A stretch of 64,000 bases of DNA from Rhynchopus euleeides (taxonomy: Eukaryota > Euglenozoa > Diplonemea > Diplonemida > Diplonemidae), in contig OY723247.1 of the NCBI GenBank assembly GCA_963210315.1, positions 1,984,001-2,048,000 of the forward strand. Direction: 5' to 3'. Position numbers and translations under genes: made by a program. This document shows positions 13,434-22,985 of this stretch, one piece after another; within the stretch, counting starts at the first letter, position 1, and each line of letters begins with the position of its first letter. The notes under the pieces are model-generated. The model was given only the letters and a program-made list of their open reading frames with translations. It did not search any database and was not told the DNA's origin.

Positions 13434-13730
13434 CGTGGAGTCGTGCTCCGATCCACACCTTTTTCTTTTTTTATTCTTTTCTTTACTGCTTTCTCTCCTC
13501 CTTTTAATCATCACTTTTCTTTTTTCTTTTTCTCTAAAATCCACCCCCCTACCCCACCGCCCCTTTCATCTTTTGCCCTCTATCTGTCCCCACCCCTGAC
13601 GCTGTGCATCTTGCCGATACCCACCTGATGAAAGGTACACCTCGTACCGGGCTGCCCCGGCATGTGTTCCGCGTCCTTATGGTACGGTCGTGGGTTGGCA
13701 GCCGAAACTGCTACCATAAGCAATTTTTTT
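13434..13730 (+). repeat. Small dispersed non-coding element, copy A (carries a ribozyme-like fold)
   Basis: It shares two blocks with 26458-26712. One is a hairpin-forming block near the 5' end (GTGGAG..GATCCACAC, 13435-13460). The other is the structured core at 13619-13719. Between them is a T/C-rich spacer that differs in length (190 versus 156 bp from block to core) and sequence. There is no coding potential and ends are approximate. Confidence 0.6.
13619..13719 (+). ncRNA. Putative permuted (pseudoknotted) hammerhead ribozyme, copy A
   Basis: All hammerhead core pieces are present and abut the right helices. Helix I is 13619-13624 with 13690-13695. CTGATGA is at 13625-13631. Helix II is 13650-13656 with 13697-13703. 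GAAA is at 13704-13707. Helix III is 13677-13688 with 13707-13719 (one bulged C), including the expected A15.1-U16.1 and C15.2-G16.2 pairs. The cleavage-site C would be 13689. The linear order is I5'-CUGAUGA-II5', III3'-GUC-I3', II3'-GAAA-III5', which differs from all three ordinary hammerhead types. An extra small hairpin (13634-13648) sits between CUGAUGA and helix II. Catalysis is inferred, not shown. Confidence 0.55.
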
Positions 13731-14995
13731 GCGCCCCCCCCCCCCCCTGAACGTTCCTATGAACGTTCCTCTTTTAACGAACAAGCTGACATGCAAATGG
13801 AATGACTGAAGACATCACTGCGGTCACATAGGCTACATGAACCTGACTACAATGATGACACCAGTTACGCACATTTCCACAGATGAGTGCCTTGACGTTT
13901 GATCATGAGAACCAAAGAACGTTTTTGCATACCATCACAGCCTAATTGCCCACACAGTACAACAACACAACACAGGCCGGAAAAAACACTGGATTTCAGA
14001 CACAACCTGCATAACGAGTGAAGGGTGATCATTCTTGTGCTCCCTTCAAATTCGATTTCACTACCCCCCCCCCCCCCCCCTCCGCCTATCTCTGTCTATT
14101 GAATCGTGCCCCTCTGGGGAACGCCCGGCACTGCTATGCCACATCTCGCGTGCTCTCACACAGCGTGCCAGTTCTCTGTTCTCTCGAGCAGCAGGCTTCT
14201 TCTTCTGTTGGATGCAGACCCGCTAGTCCAACATTGCCAACGCTCTCTCTCTTTCTCTCGAGCAGGTGTGATAGTGATACGATATGATTCTACACACAAA
14301 CCACAAAATAATCACACCCTGAGCCTGATGAAGGGTGGGGTTAGTGTATAGAGCACGTTTGGATGCTTGCTGTGGTGGGTGACTTTCTGCTCACACGAGT
14401 GTGCGGAAAAACAGAAGGCATCCAGCTCTTTGGCGCGTCTCTCCCACACGCCTCCACTCTTTCTGCCAATACCCAACCAGCAAGTGAGCCCCCGCTGCCC
14501 CCTGGCATCTGTATGTGTTTTGCCCGATCTTTTGTAGTGCCCCTGCTGGGGCAGGGGGATTCCCCCTCCCCGGGGATATGGGTGTGTGTTGTGTGGGGGG
14601 TGGCAAGTTGGCCTTCTATGCCGTCGTCTTTCCAAGGTGTGCGCCGCACAACCCAGCCACGCCGTGGCGAGGCTTAGTCAGCCCAGCCACCCCACCAGAC
14701 AAACACTCCTTACCCGACCACACACAAAACCCGCCCCGGCCCGGCCCGCCTTTACCAAGGCAGGGCGGGGTGGGGGGTGGGGTGTGACAGTCCGCGCGGT
14801 GGTGTGCCCTGCAGGCCTGAGGAACAATGCTCGTCCCCTCCCGTTGCCCCCTCATCGCACCAAGCTCTTCACGGTGGCCGAAGTCAGCGGGGTGGCCAGG
14901 TGGTTGGGCAGGCCCCTTCCCCCCTCGTGTGGATCGAATGTTCAAATGCACCACCCACTGCAGGTTGTGAGGTTGCTGTATTTCTGCTTGGCGAT
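13731..14995. other. Intergenic, no gene seen
   Basis: The sequence has a C-tract at 14064-14080 and pyrimidine-rich stretches. Frames at 14363-14677 and 14586-15179 are open but have no coding signature and overlap the following gene's leader. Possible 3' splice or leader acceptors (CTGCAG) lie at about 14810 and 14960, upstream of the sulfatase start. Confidence 0.5.
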
Positions 14996-17968
14996 ATGGG
15001 GCACCACGTGGCGCGTCTTGCGGGCGCCCTGCTGCTTCTGGCGGGGTGGGCTGGGCAGGCGGAGGGGCTCGGTAGGACGCTGGGCGACTGCGACAGGATC
15101 GCATCGGCGTTCCGGAACACATGCGACAGGGCGGGGGGCGCACTGGACAGCCTGGCGGGGCACAGCGGGACGGCGGTGACGTGCACCGGCAGCCCCGCCT
15201 GTGGCGGGACGGTGAACGCCGATGGGTCATGCACGTGGCAGCGGAAGCTGTGCGTGACCTGCAGGGAGGTGGGCGGTGTGGTGCGGATCCGTGTGCAGAG
15301 CAACGGGCTGCCTGCGTCGTGCTACTCGTCGCCCGTGGAGCCGAAGGAGCAGGACAACGACTTTGAGGTGGATTTCAACGTGCCCGTGGTGGAGCGTGTG
15401 GCGCCCATGACGCAGGATGAGGTGAACGAGGCAGTGTGCGATATCCAGGCACACTCACGGGTGCCTGCAGACAGCCACTTCGAGCTGCTCGGGACGTCGA
15501 CGCTGCGCGTGGCGTCGGGGATTGCGCTGGACGGTGTGGTGTACATGAACCAGATGAGCGCGCTGGGGGTGGACCCCTTCTACCCGTCTGTGTTTGCGGA
15601 GGTGACGGACCCTGCCAGCGTGGTGGAGAAGGTGGACCTGTGCCTGGGGCACCCGCAGGCGGCAGGCATCTACCACTACCACACCCCCTCGCCGTGCGTG
15701 GCGGACCCGACGTCGCAGCCGGTGGCACCGTGCAACGCACGCAACGGGTGCACTGACTTTGCGACACAGGCGGTGTCGACATACAAGCGCGAGCTGACGG
15801 TGATCGGGCTGGCGAAGGACGGGCACGTGATGTACGGGCCGTACCTCGGCAGCGGGGCGGAGGCGGGTGCGTCGGGGCTGGACGTGTGCAACGGTGCGGT
15901 GGGGCTGGCTGAGTGCGACGACAGCTACGCCTACTTTGCGACAAAGACCTTCCCCTACCTGAGCGGGTGCTTTGGTGCAGGCGGCCGCCCGAGCTTTACC
16001 CCTCAGTGCACAACGAACGGGCCGTCTGCGTACACCGCCCTGCAGCGCCCTGTGTGCACGCCTGCCACACCTGCCACACCCGTGCCTGTCGTGACACCTG
16101 TGCCCGCGCCACCGACGCCTGTCGCAACACCCGCACCCGCGCCTGTGACCACCCCACAGCCTGCTGCTGTGCCGACACCTGAGACACCGTGCGAGCGGAG
16201 GCAGCGGCGCGGCCTGCGGTGCAAGGAGACGCCTGCACCTGCACCTGTACCGACCCCCGTGCCTGTGCCTATCGCGACCCGTGTGCCCGTGACAGCTGCA
16301 CCCGCAACACCTGTGCCCACACCCATCCCGACACCTGCACCTGTGACCACCCCACAGCCTGCTGCTGTGCCCACACCTGAGACACCGTGTGAGCGGAGGC
16401 AGCGCCGTGGTCTGCGGTGCAAGGAGACGCCTGCACCTGCACCGACACGTGTGCCTGCACCTGTCGCGACGCCTCTGCCCGTGCCCGAGACGGCTGTGCC
16501 AGACACGGCGGCACCCGCCACCGGTGCACCTGCGACCGACGGCCCTGCCCCTGTGGGCAGGACACTGCCGAACGTGGTGCTGTTCATGCCGGACGACATG
16601 GCGTTCCTGTGGGACGAGGCGCCTGCAGGGACAGAGGTTCCGGCAGAGCGGCCGCCGACACCGAACATGGACCGGGTGCGCGCAGAGGGTGCAGTGTTCG
16701 AGCGGGCGTACACGGCAGCGCCGAAGTGCGCGCCGTCGCGGTTCAGCCTCCTGACGGGGCGGTACCCCAGCCGGGGCGACTACGCACGCTTCGTGGCGGG
16801 GCGGAAGCACAACGGGGACGCGGGGTGGGACGGGCGGGTGAACATCGACGTGCCGACGACCAAGCTGGCGGACGGGGACGTGTCGGAGAACCTGCAGACG
16901 GCGCTGGGACGGCGCGGGTACGAGACGATCCACTCGGGGAAGTGGCACCTGTTCCCGTCCAAGATGGAGGAGGCGTACCTTGCGGACTACGAGGCGCTGG
17001 TGCGGGACGTGGCGGCGACGGGGTTCACGCAGGTGGCATCAGCGTACGTGACAAACATGGATGCGGACGGGGCGACGGACGGGAAGGGCCACCACTGGTC
17101 GCACAACCCGGAGTGGATGGTCAACACGTCGCTGGCGGCGGTGGGCGATGCGGTGCGGGCACAGAAGCCTTTCTTCCTGCACATGACGCCGACAGGCCCG
17201 CACAACCCGAAGACGCAGGCGGCAATGGCGTTTGACATGCGTGCCACGCCTGCGGGCATGCTGGAGCACGTGCCGCAGACGACGATGCGGAAGCGCACAG
17301 ACGTGTGGGCTGCGGCGGGGGATCTGACGCGGCGCGAGTCCGTGCAGGAGACGCTGGCGTCGCACATGTGGGTGGACGACGCGCTCGGGGCCGTGCTGCA
17401 GGGGCTGGAGGGGCTGGGCGTGCTGGACAACACGGTGGTGGTGCTGTGCACGGACCACGGTGTGTCGGGCAAGTCGTCTGTGGCGGAGACGGGGACGCGC
17501 ATCCTGCAGGCGGTGCGGTACCCTGTGGAGGTGCCTGCAGGCACACGCGTCGGGTCCGTGGTGGTCAACACCGACACGGCGGCGACGCTGCTGGACTACG
17601 CGGGGGCGTCGTCGACCCGCGCGCTCGACGGTGTGTCGTGGCGTGCGGCAGCAGGCGGGGTGGTCCCGCTGTCCACCATTCCGAAGGCGATGGAGATGCT
17701 GACGGACCGCGCGGTGATCGTGTGGCCCTACAAGTACGTGGTGCCAGTCGGCGTGGCGGCAGCGGGGCAGCTGTACGACCTGTCGGAGGACGAGGGCGAA
17801 GAGCGCAATCTGGCGGGTGATGGGGCGCTCCAGTCGGTGCTGCGGAGCATGCAGGAGTACATGCAGTGCCACGACCAGTCCACCTCGGGACACCCAGCAG
17901 CAGCAGAGTGCACCATGCCGGAGATCCCGAACCCCGCGTACGTGTCAGCAGGTGGTGTTCGCCTGTGA
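14996..17968 (+). CDS. Secreted YHYH-domain / formylglycine sulfatase fusion, 990 aa
   Basis: The ATG at 14996 starts a typical signal peptide (MGHHVARLAGALLLLAGWAG). Residues about 30-350 form a Cys-containing YHYH-type domain; GIYHYHT lies near residue 224. A Pro/Thr/Ala-rich linker (about 355-520) holds two copies of a CERRQRRGLRCKETPAP segment. From residue about 524 a sulfatase follows: PNVVLFMPDDM with metal-ligand Asp pair, CAPSR at about 578 (the C-x-P-S-R motif whose Cys is oxidised to formylglycine), SGKWHL, PTGPHNP and CTDHG. All these residues are intact, so a secreted or vesicular sulfate-ester hydrolase is likely. YHYH domains often accompany secreted proteins, but their role is unknown. 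The substrate cannot be told. The gene is uninterrupted from the chosen start. Confidence 0.88.
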   Translation: MGHHVARLAGALLLLAGWAGQAEGLGRTLGDCDRIASAFRNTCDRAGGALDSLAGHSGTAVTCTGSPACGGTVNADGSCTWQRKLCVTCREVGGVVRIRVQSNGLPASCYSSPVEPKEQDNDFEVDFNVPVVERVAPMTQDEVNEAVCDIQAHSRVPADSHFELLGTSTLRVASGIALDGVVYMNQMSALGVDPFYPSVFAEVTDPASVVEKVDLCLGHPQAAGIYHYHTPSPCVADPTSQPVAPCNARNGCTDFATQAVSTYKRELTVIGLAKDGHVMYGPYLGSGAEAGASGLDVCNGAVGLAECDDSYAYFATKTFPYLSGCFGAGGRPSFTPQCTTNGPSAYTALQRPVCTPATPATPVPVVTPVPAPPTPVATPAPAPVTTPQPAAVPTPETPCERRQRRGLRCKETPAPAPVPTPVPVPIATRVPVTAAPATPVPTPIPTPAPVTTPQPAAVPTPETPCERRQRRGLRCKETPAPAPTRVPAPVATPLPVPETAVPDTAAPATGAPATDGPAPVGRTLPNVVLFMPDDMAFLWDEAPAGTEVPAERPPTPNMDRVRAEGAVFERAYTAAPKCAPSRFSLLTGRYPSRGDYARFVAGRKHNGDAGWDGRVNIDVPTTKLADGDVSENLQTALGRRGYETIHSGKWHLFPSKMEEAYLADYEALVRDVAATGFTQVASAYVTNMDADGATDGKGHHWSHNPEWMVNTSLAAVGDAVRAQKPFFLHMTPTGPHNPKTQAAMAFDMRATPAGMLEHVPQTTMRKRTDVWAAAGDLTRRESVQETLASHMWVDDALGAVLQGLEGLGVLDNTVVVLCTDHGVSGKSSVAETGTRILQAVRYPVEVPAGTRVGSVVVNTDTAATLLDYAGASSTRALDGVSWRAAAGGVVPLSTIPKAMEMLTDRAVIVWPYKYVVPVGVAAAGQLYDLSEDEGEERNLAGDGALQSVLRSMQEYMQCHDQSTSGHPAAAECTMPEIPNPAYVSAGGVRL

Positions 17969-19257
17969 TGCTCCCGGGTGCTGCTTGTGCAGATTTATAA
18001 CATCCTATTTGTGTTGCTGTGTGCTGTGCCATGTGCCATGTGTAGTCGTGGCCTCAATTGAAATCCCATGGGCCTTCGCTCAGAAGTGCAGACACGGTGT
18101 GAGTTGCCTCACAAAAGAGGGAAAAACTGACACATCTCGACACAGAGCGAAGGCCCCCACAGCACACCAAGAACAAATCACTGCACTGCGTGTGGTGGCC
18201 TTTCAATTTACATTCACCCCATCATTCTATATTATCGCGTCTAGCAGCACGAGTGATGAAACCGTGCAGCAACAGGTGTGCGTGCTCTTTAGGAACAAAA
18301 CTGGCAAACCAGGCCGACATGTGCAGCAGCGTGTTGTTAGTTGTTGGTGTCACCTCCTCTGCCTGCCGTGGATTGCTGATGTCGTGTCTGCTTGCTCTTC
18401 GCTTTCTGCCTTTCGTGTTGTTTGTTTTTTAGGTTCTTTTGTTTGTTTACCGGTTACCAACGCGACGGGGCGAAGCGAAGTCGCAAGGTACCGAAGCGCG
18501 TCCGAACCCGACGCTTTCGGATCACCGCCTTCATGCCACTCCACAGGGCCTCAACATCGCCTTGGAACAAGTGTACGTGACAGCGGGTGACCTGAAGGCG
18601 AAAGGATCACAACTTGTCCTCGATTGCTTGTGCGTGACCCCCCCTCCCGCCCCACGCCAAAAGGCTGGGTCCCCCACCGGCTGTGCCCGCCTGCGGGCAC
18701 AGCCAGCCATGTCCCCCTCTCTGGGTAGCCTGCATGCTGTGTGCACCACAGAGGCCTGTCCTCTGCACTTTCACCTGCTGCACACATGCCTGCGACTACC
18801 TGCCTGCGACTGTGCCTGCGCCTGCGGGCCAACCCCCCAGGACTGCGGCGCATCCTGCCTCCGTACAGCCGCGCCACCCCGCATTGCGGGGTGGTGCCGC
18901 TGCCTCACTGCCCCTCCTTTCCCCCGCATCCCTGCCTGAACTGGAACACGTTCTCCTCGTCAGGGTTTTGACCAGGCGGTCGACCAGGCCAAAATTGACC
19001 AGGTCACTGACCAGGCCCTTTTTTTGACCAGAGACAGGCCTGATCAAAAACCCCTGACAAGGCCACCGTGAAGGAACATATCTTCAATAAGGAACACACT
19101 CGCATCCATGAGCCCCCCCCCCTCCCACACCCACCAACCCCCCCCACCCCCACACCTGAGGTGCCTGCGCAGTTCCGCCATTCCTGCCACACCACCACCA
19201 CCCCCACCTCACAGGCGGTGCCCACCAGCCGGACCCGTTCCGGAGGCCCTCGCCGCC
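17969..19257. other. Intergenic with a strong hairpin
   Basis: No gene is supported. A near-perfect hairpin lies at about 18679-18704 (stem GGCTGTGCCC / GGGCACAGCC). A GCGAC..GTCGC palindrome around a GAAGCGAAG core lies near 18459-18487. A GACCAG array is listed separately. A CACAG acceptor at about 19213 precedes the SPF45-like gene. Confidence 0.55.
18968..19052. repeat. Cluster of GACCAG direct repeats
   Basis: GACCAG occurs five times in 85 bp (TTGACCAGG, TCGACCAGG, TTGACCAGG, CTGACCAGG, TTGACCAGA), followed by an inverted CCTGATC. The array ends 200 bp before the SPF45-like start codon. It could be a protein-binding array or only a decayed minisatellite. Confidence 0.5.
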
Positions 19258-21362
19258 ATGGGGTTCAAACGGGTCAGCCGGTCTGCCCCCGTGACAGAGC
19301 TGACCGCTGCCAAACCCGCAGCACCGCAGCAGGCACCGCCGCAGGGGCTGGTGGTCGAGGAGGTGCTCGCCTCTGCCCCTGCCATTGCCCCAGAGAAGCC
19401 TGCCCCGCCACCGCCGAAGAGGATGCGCTCTGCCAGCGAGAGGTACGACCCGGCGATACCTAACAGCTACGACGACCTCGTCAGGGAGAGGGAGCTGAGA
19501 AGGGAGCAGGTGAGGCAGGAGGAGCGGCTGAGGCGGGAGCGTGCGGAGTGGGAGAAGAAGGAGGCGGACAGGGTGGAGAAGATCAAGGCTGCGAAGGGGC
19601 AGTCGATAGGGATGACTGCCGACGAGGCGGTGCGGAGGCGTATGGAGATGTCGAAGGCGATGGGGAGCAGGACCGCGCAGGAGCTGGAGGCGTCTGTGCA
19701 GGCGGAGCAGGATGCGGCGCGGAAGATTGCAAATGAGACGGAGCGGAAGATGTCCTTCGCAGAGCGGATGCTGCGGAAGCAGGGGTGGGATGACGGGAAG
19801 GGGCTCGGGCGGAAGCAGGATGGCGTTGCCACGCCCCTGTCGGTGGTGCGGACGTCGCAGACGCATGCGATTATCAAGCAGGCGGAGCCTGTGAAGCAGG
19901 CGGCCCCGCAGCGCAAAAAGGGCAACACAAAAATCCAGGGCAAGCCCAGCAAAGTGGTTCTCCTCAGAAACCTCGTCAGGCCTGGCACTGTGGATCAGGA
20001 GCTGCGGGTATGCATGCAGTGCTGGCAGTGTTTCTGCCTGCAAGTTGGGTGGCGAAGTTTTTGTCTCTTTCTTGTTCGGTGATGATAGGCAGTTTTTTCG
20101 AGTTCTTCCGGTCGATGCGGCCTGCAGCTTATCAAACGAAGCTCTACGTGTCTGCACAGTGGGGACACTCTTCATCAAGCTCAGGGTGTTCGGTGTGTGT
20201 CCTGCATAACGTTTGCTCCGTAAGATTATCTCCATTTCACGCGTGTGCCTGCCCCTCTGCCACAGGGAGAGGTGTCTTCGGAGTGTGCGAAGTATGGTGA
20301 GGTGAAGGCGGTCCAGATATACGAGGAGGCTGATCCCCAGGTACGCACCAGCTGCCCGCACAGGCAGTTCCCAGCCATGCCATGCTGTGTCGTTTATTTG
20401 CCTCTTTCTTGCACATGTGTGCCTTAGCCTTGGCTCCGTCGGGGTGGGTGCGGTTGACACTGTACCTCCGAATTTCGAGAGAACCGAGCGAGGAAAATGT
20501 GATGGGTAAAGCTGAAGATGCTTGTCTTTTCGCCTCCTCGTGTCCACCTTCGCGTGTGTGCCGCCGAACGAAAAAGTGATGTGTTTGTGTAGGACCCTCC
20601 AGTCTGTTGCTTGCTGTTGTCGGGCAGAGCGTTTCTCCCGTTTCTCCCCTCGACCGGCATGGGACTAGCATTCGTGATCCTTTTTGCCTCACAACCCCAC
20701 CTTAGTGGCACGTGCCTTCCTCACCAGCCCACTTCAGTAGCTTGGATGATGACCACGCTAAAACGCCTAAAGTTCACCAACAGTGGCCTCCTGGACACAT
20801 TCGTCATTTGTGACATTTCCTCGTCTCCCCCTCCTCTCCCCCCTCATTCTCGTATCCATGAAAGTCAAATCTTCCCCCTGCGATAAAATCCTCGCGCACA
20901 CCTGGGGAAGGGGGCCTGCCGACCCCCTCTCTCCCACACGTGTTTCCTTCCCCTTTCCCCTTTCCCCTTCCCCCAACACCCATCCACACACACACACACC
21001 CCCCTGGGGCGGGGGTGGGGAGGGCAAGCGTTGCCGCGCGGCTATCTCCCCGCCTCCCCCCCCCCCCCCCTCCTCCTGCCTTCACTTGACGTACCCCACA
21101 CCCACACCCCGCCCCTGCCTCTCCCTCCCCTCCCTCCTTTGTACCGTCCCCCCAGATCCCTGCCGAAGAGCGTGTGCGGATATTTGTTAAGTTCGAGCGG
21201 ATCCCGGAGGCGATGAAGGCGGTGGTTGAGCTGGACGGGCGCCTGTTTGACGGGCACACCGTCAGCGCATCCTTCTACGATGAGGCGAAGTTCGACCTGT
21301 CGACGCTGACGATGCAGCCTGACGACCCGCCCCTGCCTCCGGAGTGCAGGCCCTCAAAATGA
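19258..21362 (+). CDS. SPF45/RBM17-like splicing factor (G-patch + UHM), 3 exons, 343 aa
   Basis: Exons 19258-20007, 20266-20340 and 21156-21362 join in phase 0 through GT-AG introns of 258 and 815 bp. The start is GCCGCCATGG, a textbook strong initiation context. Order: Pro/Ala-rich N-terminus, long charged coiled-coil segment (about 75-165), G-patch (about 165-205: MLRKQGWDDGKGLG), then a C-terminal U2AF-homology RRM beginning VVLLRNLV (about 235) and ending with a short tail. This is the SPF45 layout, a U2-associated factor in 3' splice-site use and alternative splicing, acting in the nucleus. The UHM is split over all three exons; the 25-codon middle exon carries the helix around the KYGEV motif. 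Length is shorter than animal SPF45 (about 400 aa). Family assignment is confident; function is by homology. Confidence 0.93.
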
Positions 21363-21987
21363 GTGACCAAGGGGGGTGTGGGGGGGTGGAGGGGTCACTT
21401 CGTTAGCTCTAACCCACGTGCTGCCGTTGCCCGCCTTGGGCCTAGCCTCAGTGCTGTGTGCTGTGATGATCGCATCAAGGGGACGAAGGGGAGGATGAGT
21501 GGGGTGGGGGGGGGGGTGGGGGGTGGGGGGGGTGGTGAAACGCAACACCAACACAGGGCGTGTGCCAAACAAAATCTAACAACGTCTCCTCTCTCCCCCC
21601 CCCCCCCTCCCCCCTTCGGGCGATGGCGGTGGTGTGGTGTATGCCTGACTAGATCGAAAGTGCTATTCCCCATCCCCCCCGGGGGAGGGGGCGTGCGGCG
21701 TCTTTTTGAAGCCGGTGTGGGGGGGTGGGGGGAGTGGGGAGTCAGATCTCTCTCTACCCCGAGTCTGGAAACGCCTGAAAAAAAATACCTACACCGCCCC
21801 CCCCTCCTCCCCCCCCCCCTCCCACTCTGACTTACGCAACAGCCCACCTGCAGAGCAATCGCCCTGTCTCCCCTCTCCGATCCCCTCTGGCCCGCACCCC
21901 CTCCCGCCTACCAACAGGACTCTCCGGGGTGTGTGTGTCTTTCCGTTTGCTTCAGGGCGACACAAAAAAAGCACCGCAAAGAGAGAG
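21363..21987. other. Intergenic with G- and C-tracts
   Basis: It contains alternating G-rich (21500-21535, 21717-21740) and C-rich tracts able to form G-quadruplex or hairpin structures. A pyrimidine run ending in TTCAG at about 21956 is a candidate leader or cis splice acceptor for the DUF985 gene. No coding frame is supported. Confidence 0.5.
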
Positions 21988-22605
21988 ATGGGCCACACTA
22001 CACTTCTCGCCCTCGCCGCCACACTCCTCTTGGCAGAGGCTGTGTCCGGGCGTGACTGCCACCGCAACCGCAAGCGCCCCTACCCCCACCCGCGCCCCCC
22101 GCGCCTCCCCACCATCGAGGAGGTGGTCAGCAGCCTGGGCCTGCAGAGCCACCCTGAGGGGGGTTACTTCTCTGAGACATACCGGGCTGAGGAGGTGGTT
22201 GACACCAACAGGACAGGGTCGACCCGCAATGCCGGCACTTCCATCTACTACATGCTGACCGACAAGGCGCCCATCTCGACCTGGGCGATCAACCTCTCCG
22301 ATATTGTCCACTCCTACCACGGAGGGAGGGCGTTGACGTACTACGTCCTTCATAAGAACGGAACTCTCGAAACGCAGCGCCTCGGGATGGACATCTTGGC
22401 GGGGGAGCGCCCCCAGTTCGTCGTGAAGGGAGGCTGCTGGAAGGCCACCGAGATCGAGTCGCCGCGCAGCGGCGAGTGGGGCCTCCTGGGGGAGGCCGTG
22501 GCGCCCGGCTGGGACTTCCGCGACTTCGCGATGGGGTCGGAGGCGGATCTGGTGCAGGAGTTCCCGCAGCACGAGCAGTTGATCCGGAGGCTGGCGTTCC
22601 ACTGA
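21988..22605 (+). CDS. Secreted DUF985 (cupin_5) protein, 205 aa
   Basis: The ATG at 21988 starts a signal peptide (MGHTTLLALAATLLLAEAVS). From about residue 40 the protein follows the DUF985/cupin_5 pattern: LGLQSHPEGGYFSETYR, SIYYMLTD, a W-x-I...HSYHGG segment (metal- or ligand-binding His residues of the cupin barrel), LTYYVLHKNG, and a late WDFRDFAMGSEADL motif. The mature domain matches the usual family length of about 150-165 aa. Members are small single-domain beta-barrel proteins of unknown reaction, and most are cytosolic. The N-terminal signal sequence here is therefore slightly unusual. The gene is intronless from its ATG and is followed by repeat-rich DNA. Confidence 0.88.
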   Translation: MGHTTLLALAATLLLAEAVSGRDCHRNRKRPYPHPRPPRLPTIEEVVSSLGLQSHPEGGYFSETYRAEEVVDTNRTGSTRNAGTSIYYMLTDKAPISTWAINLSDIVHSYHGGRALTYYVLHKNGTLETQRLGMDILAGERPQFVVKGGCWKATEIESPRSGEWGLLGEAVAPGWDFRDFAMGSEADLVQEFPQHEQLIRRLAFH

Positions 22606-22929
22606 GTGGGGGTTCTTTAAAGGGCTCAGCCTTTGTGAGGTTATACAATGGTGGTATCTCAAGGCGTTGGGCTGAGGGTCAGAGGCTCCACTGCTGTGTG
22701 CAGGCGGGGATCGCATCATAGTCGGGGAGGGGGGGGATGTGTGTGTCGGAAGTGGAGGTCACACAAAGAGCAGGGGGGTGGGTGCTCGGTGGGCTCTGAA
22801 CGACTCCGGAAATATTCTGTGTGTGTGTGTGTGGTTATGAAGTTTTAAGGCGGTGTCGCCCTGCACGGGCAGTAGCACCTCCCCTTCAGTATCGCACTCC
22901 CGAAGGATTCCCCAACACGACGTGACACC

Positions 22930-22985
22930 GGTTTCGACGCGTACTCTTCGTACCCCTCCCCCCGGCCGCGTCTCTTCAGCGAAGA
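22930..22985 (-). ncRNA. Putative permuted hammerhead ribozyme, second family, copy 1
   Basis: Reading the minus strand: helix I 5' strand UCUUCG (22985-22980), CUGAAGA (22979-22973), helix II 5' strand GACGCG (22972-22967), a G-rich linker, then GGU-A (22954-22951), helix I 3' strand CGAAGA (22950-22945), a 3-nt linker, helix II 3' strand CGCGUC (22941-22936), and GAAA (22935-22932) followed by CC. Helices I and II are perfect and directly abut the core. Helix III is only ACC/GGU, the weakest part. A flanking 8-bp pairing (GTGACACC with GGTGTCAC) encloses the whole. The two copies are identical here, so there is no covariation support within the family. Confidence 0.4.

Noticed and set aside
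13619-13719. Ordinary type I/II/III hammerhead, HDV-like, pistol or twister ribozyme
   Set aside because: The strands cannot be ordered a-b-c in any cyclic way, and I could not fit the pairings to the other folds as I remember them.
14325-14345. CTGATGA as a further hammerhead core
   Set aside because: No GAAA strand or abutting helices nearby. The same holds for CTGATGA at about 23201 and, on the minus strand, at about 23604 and 53511.
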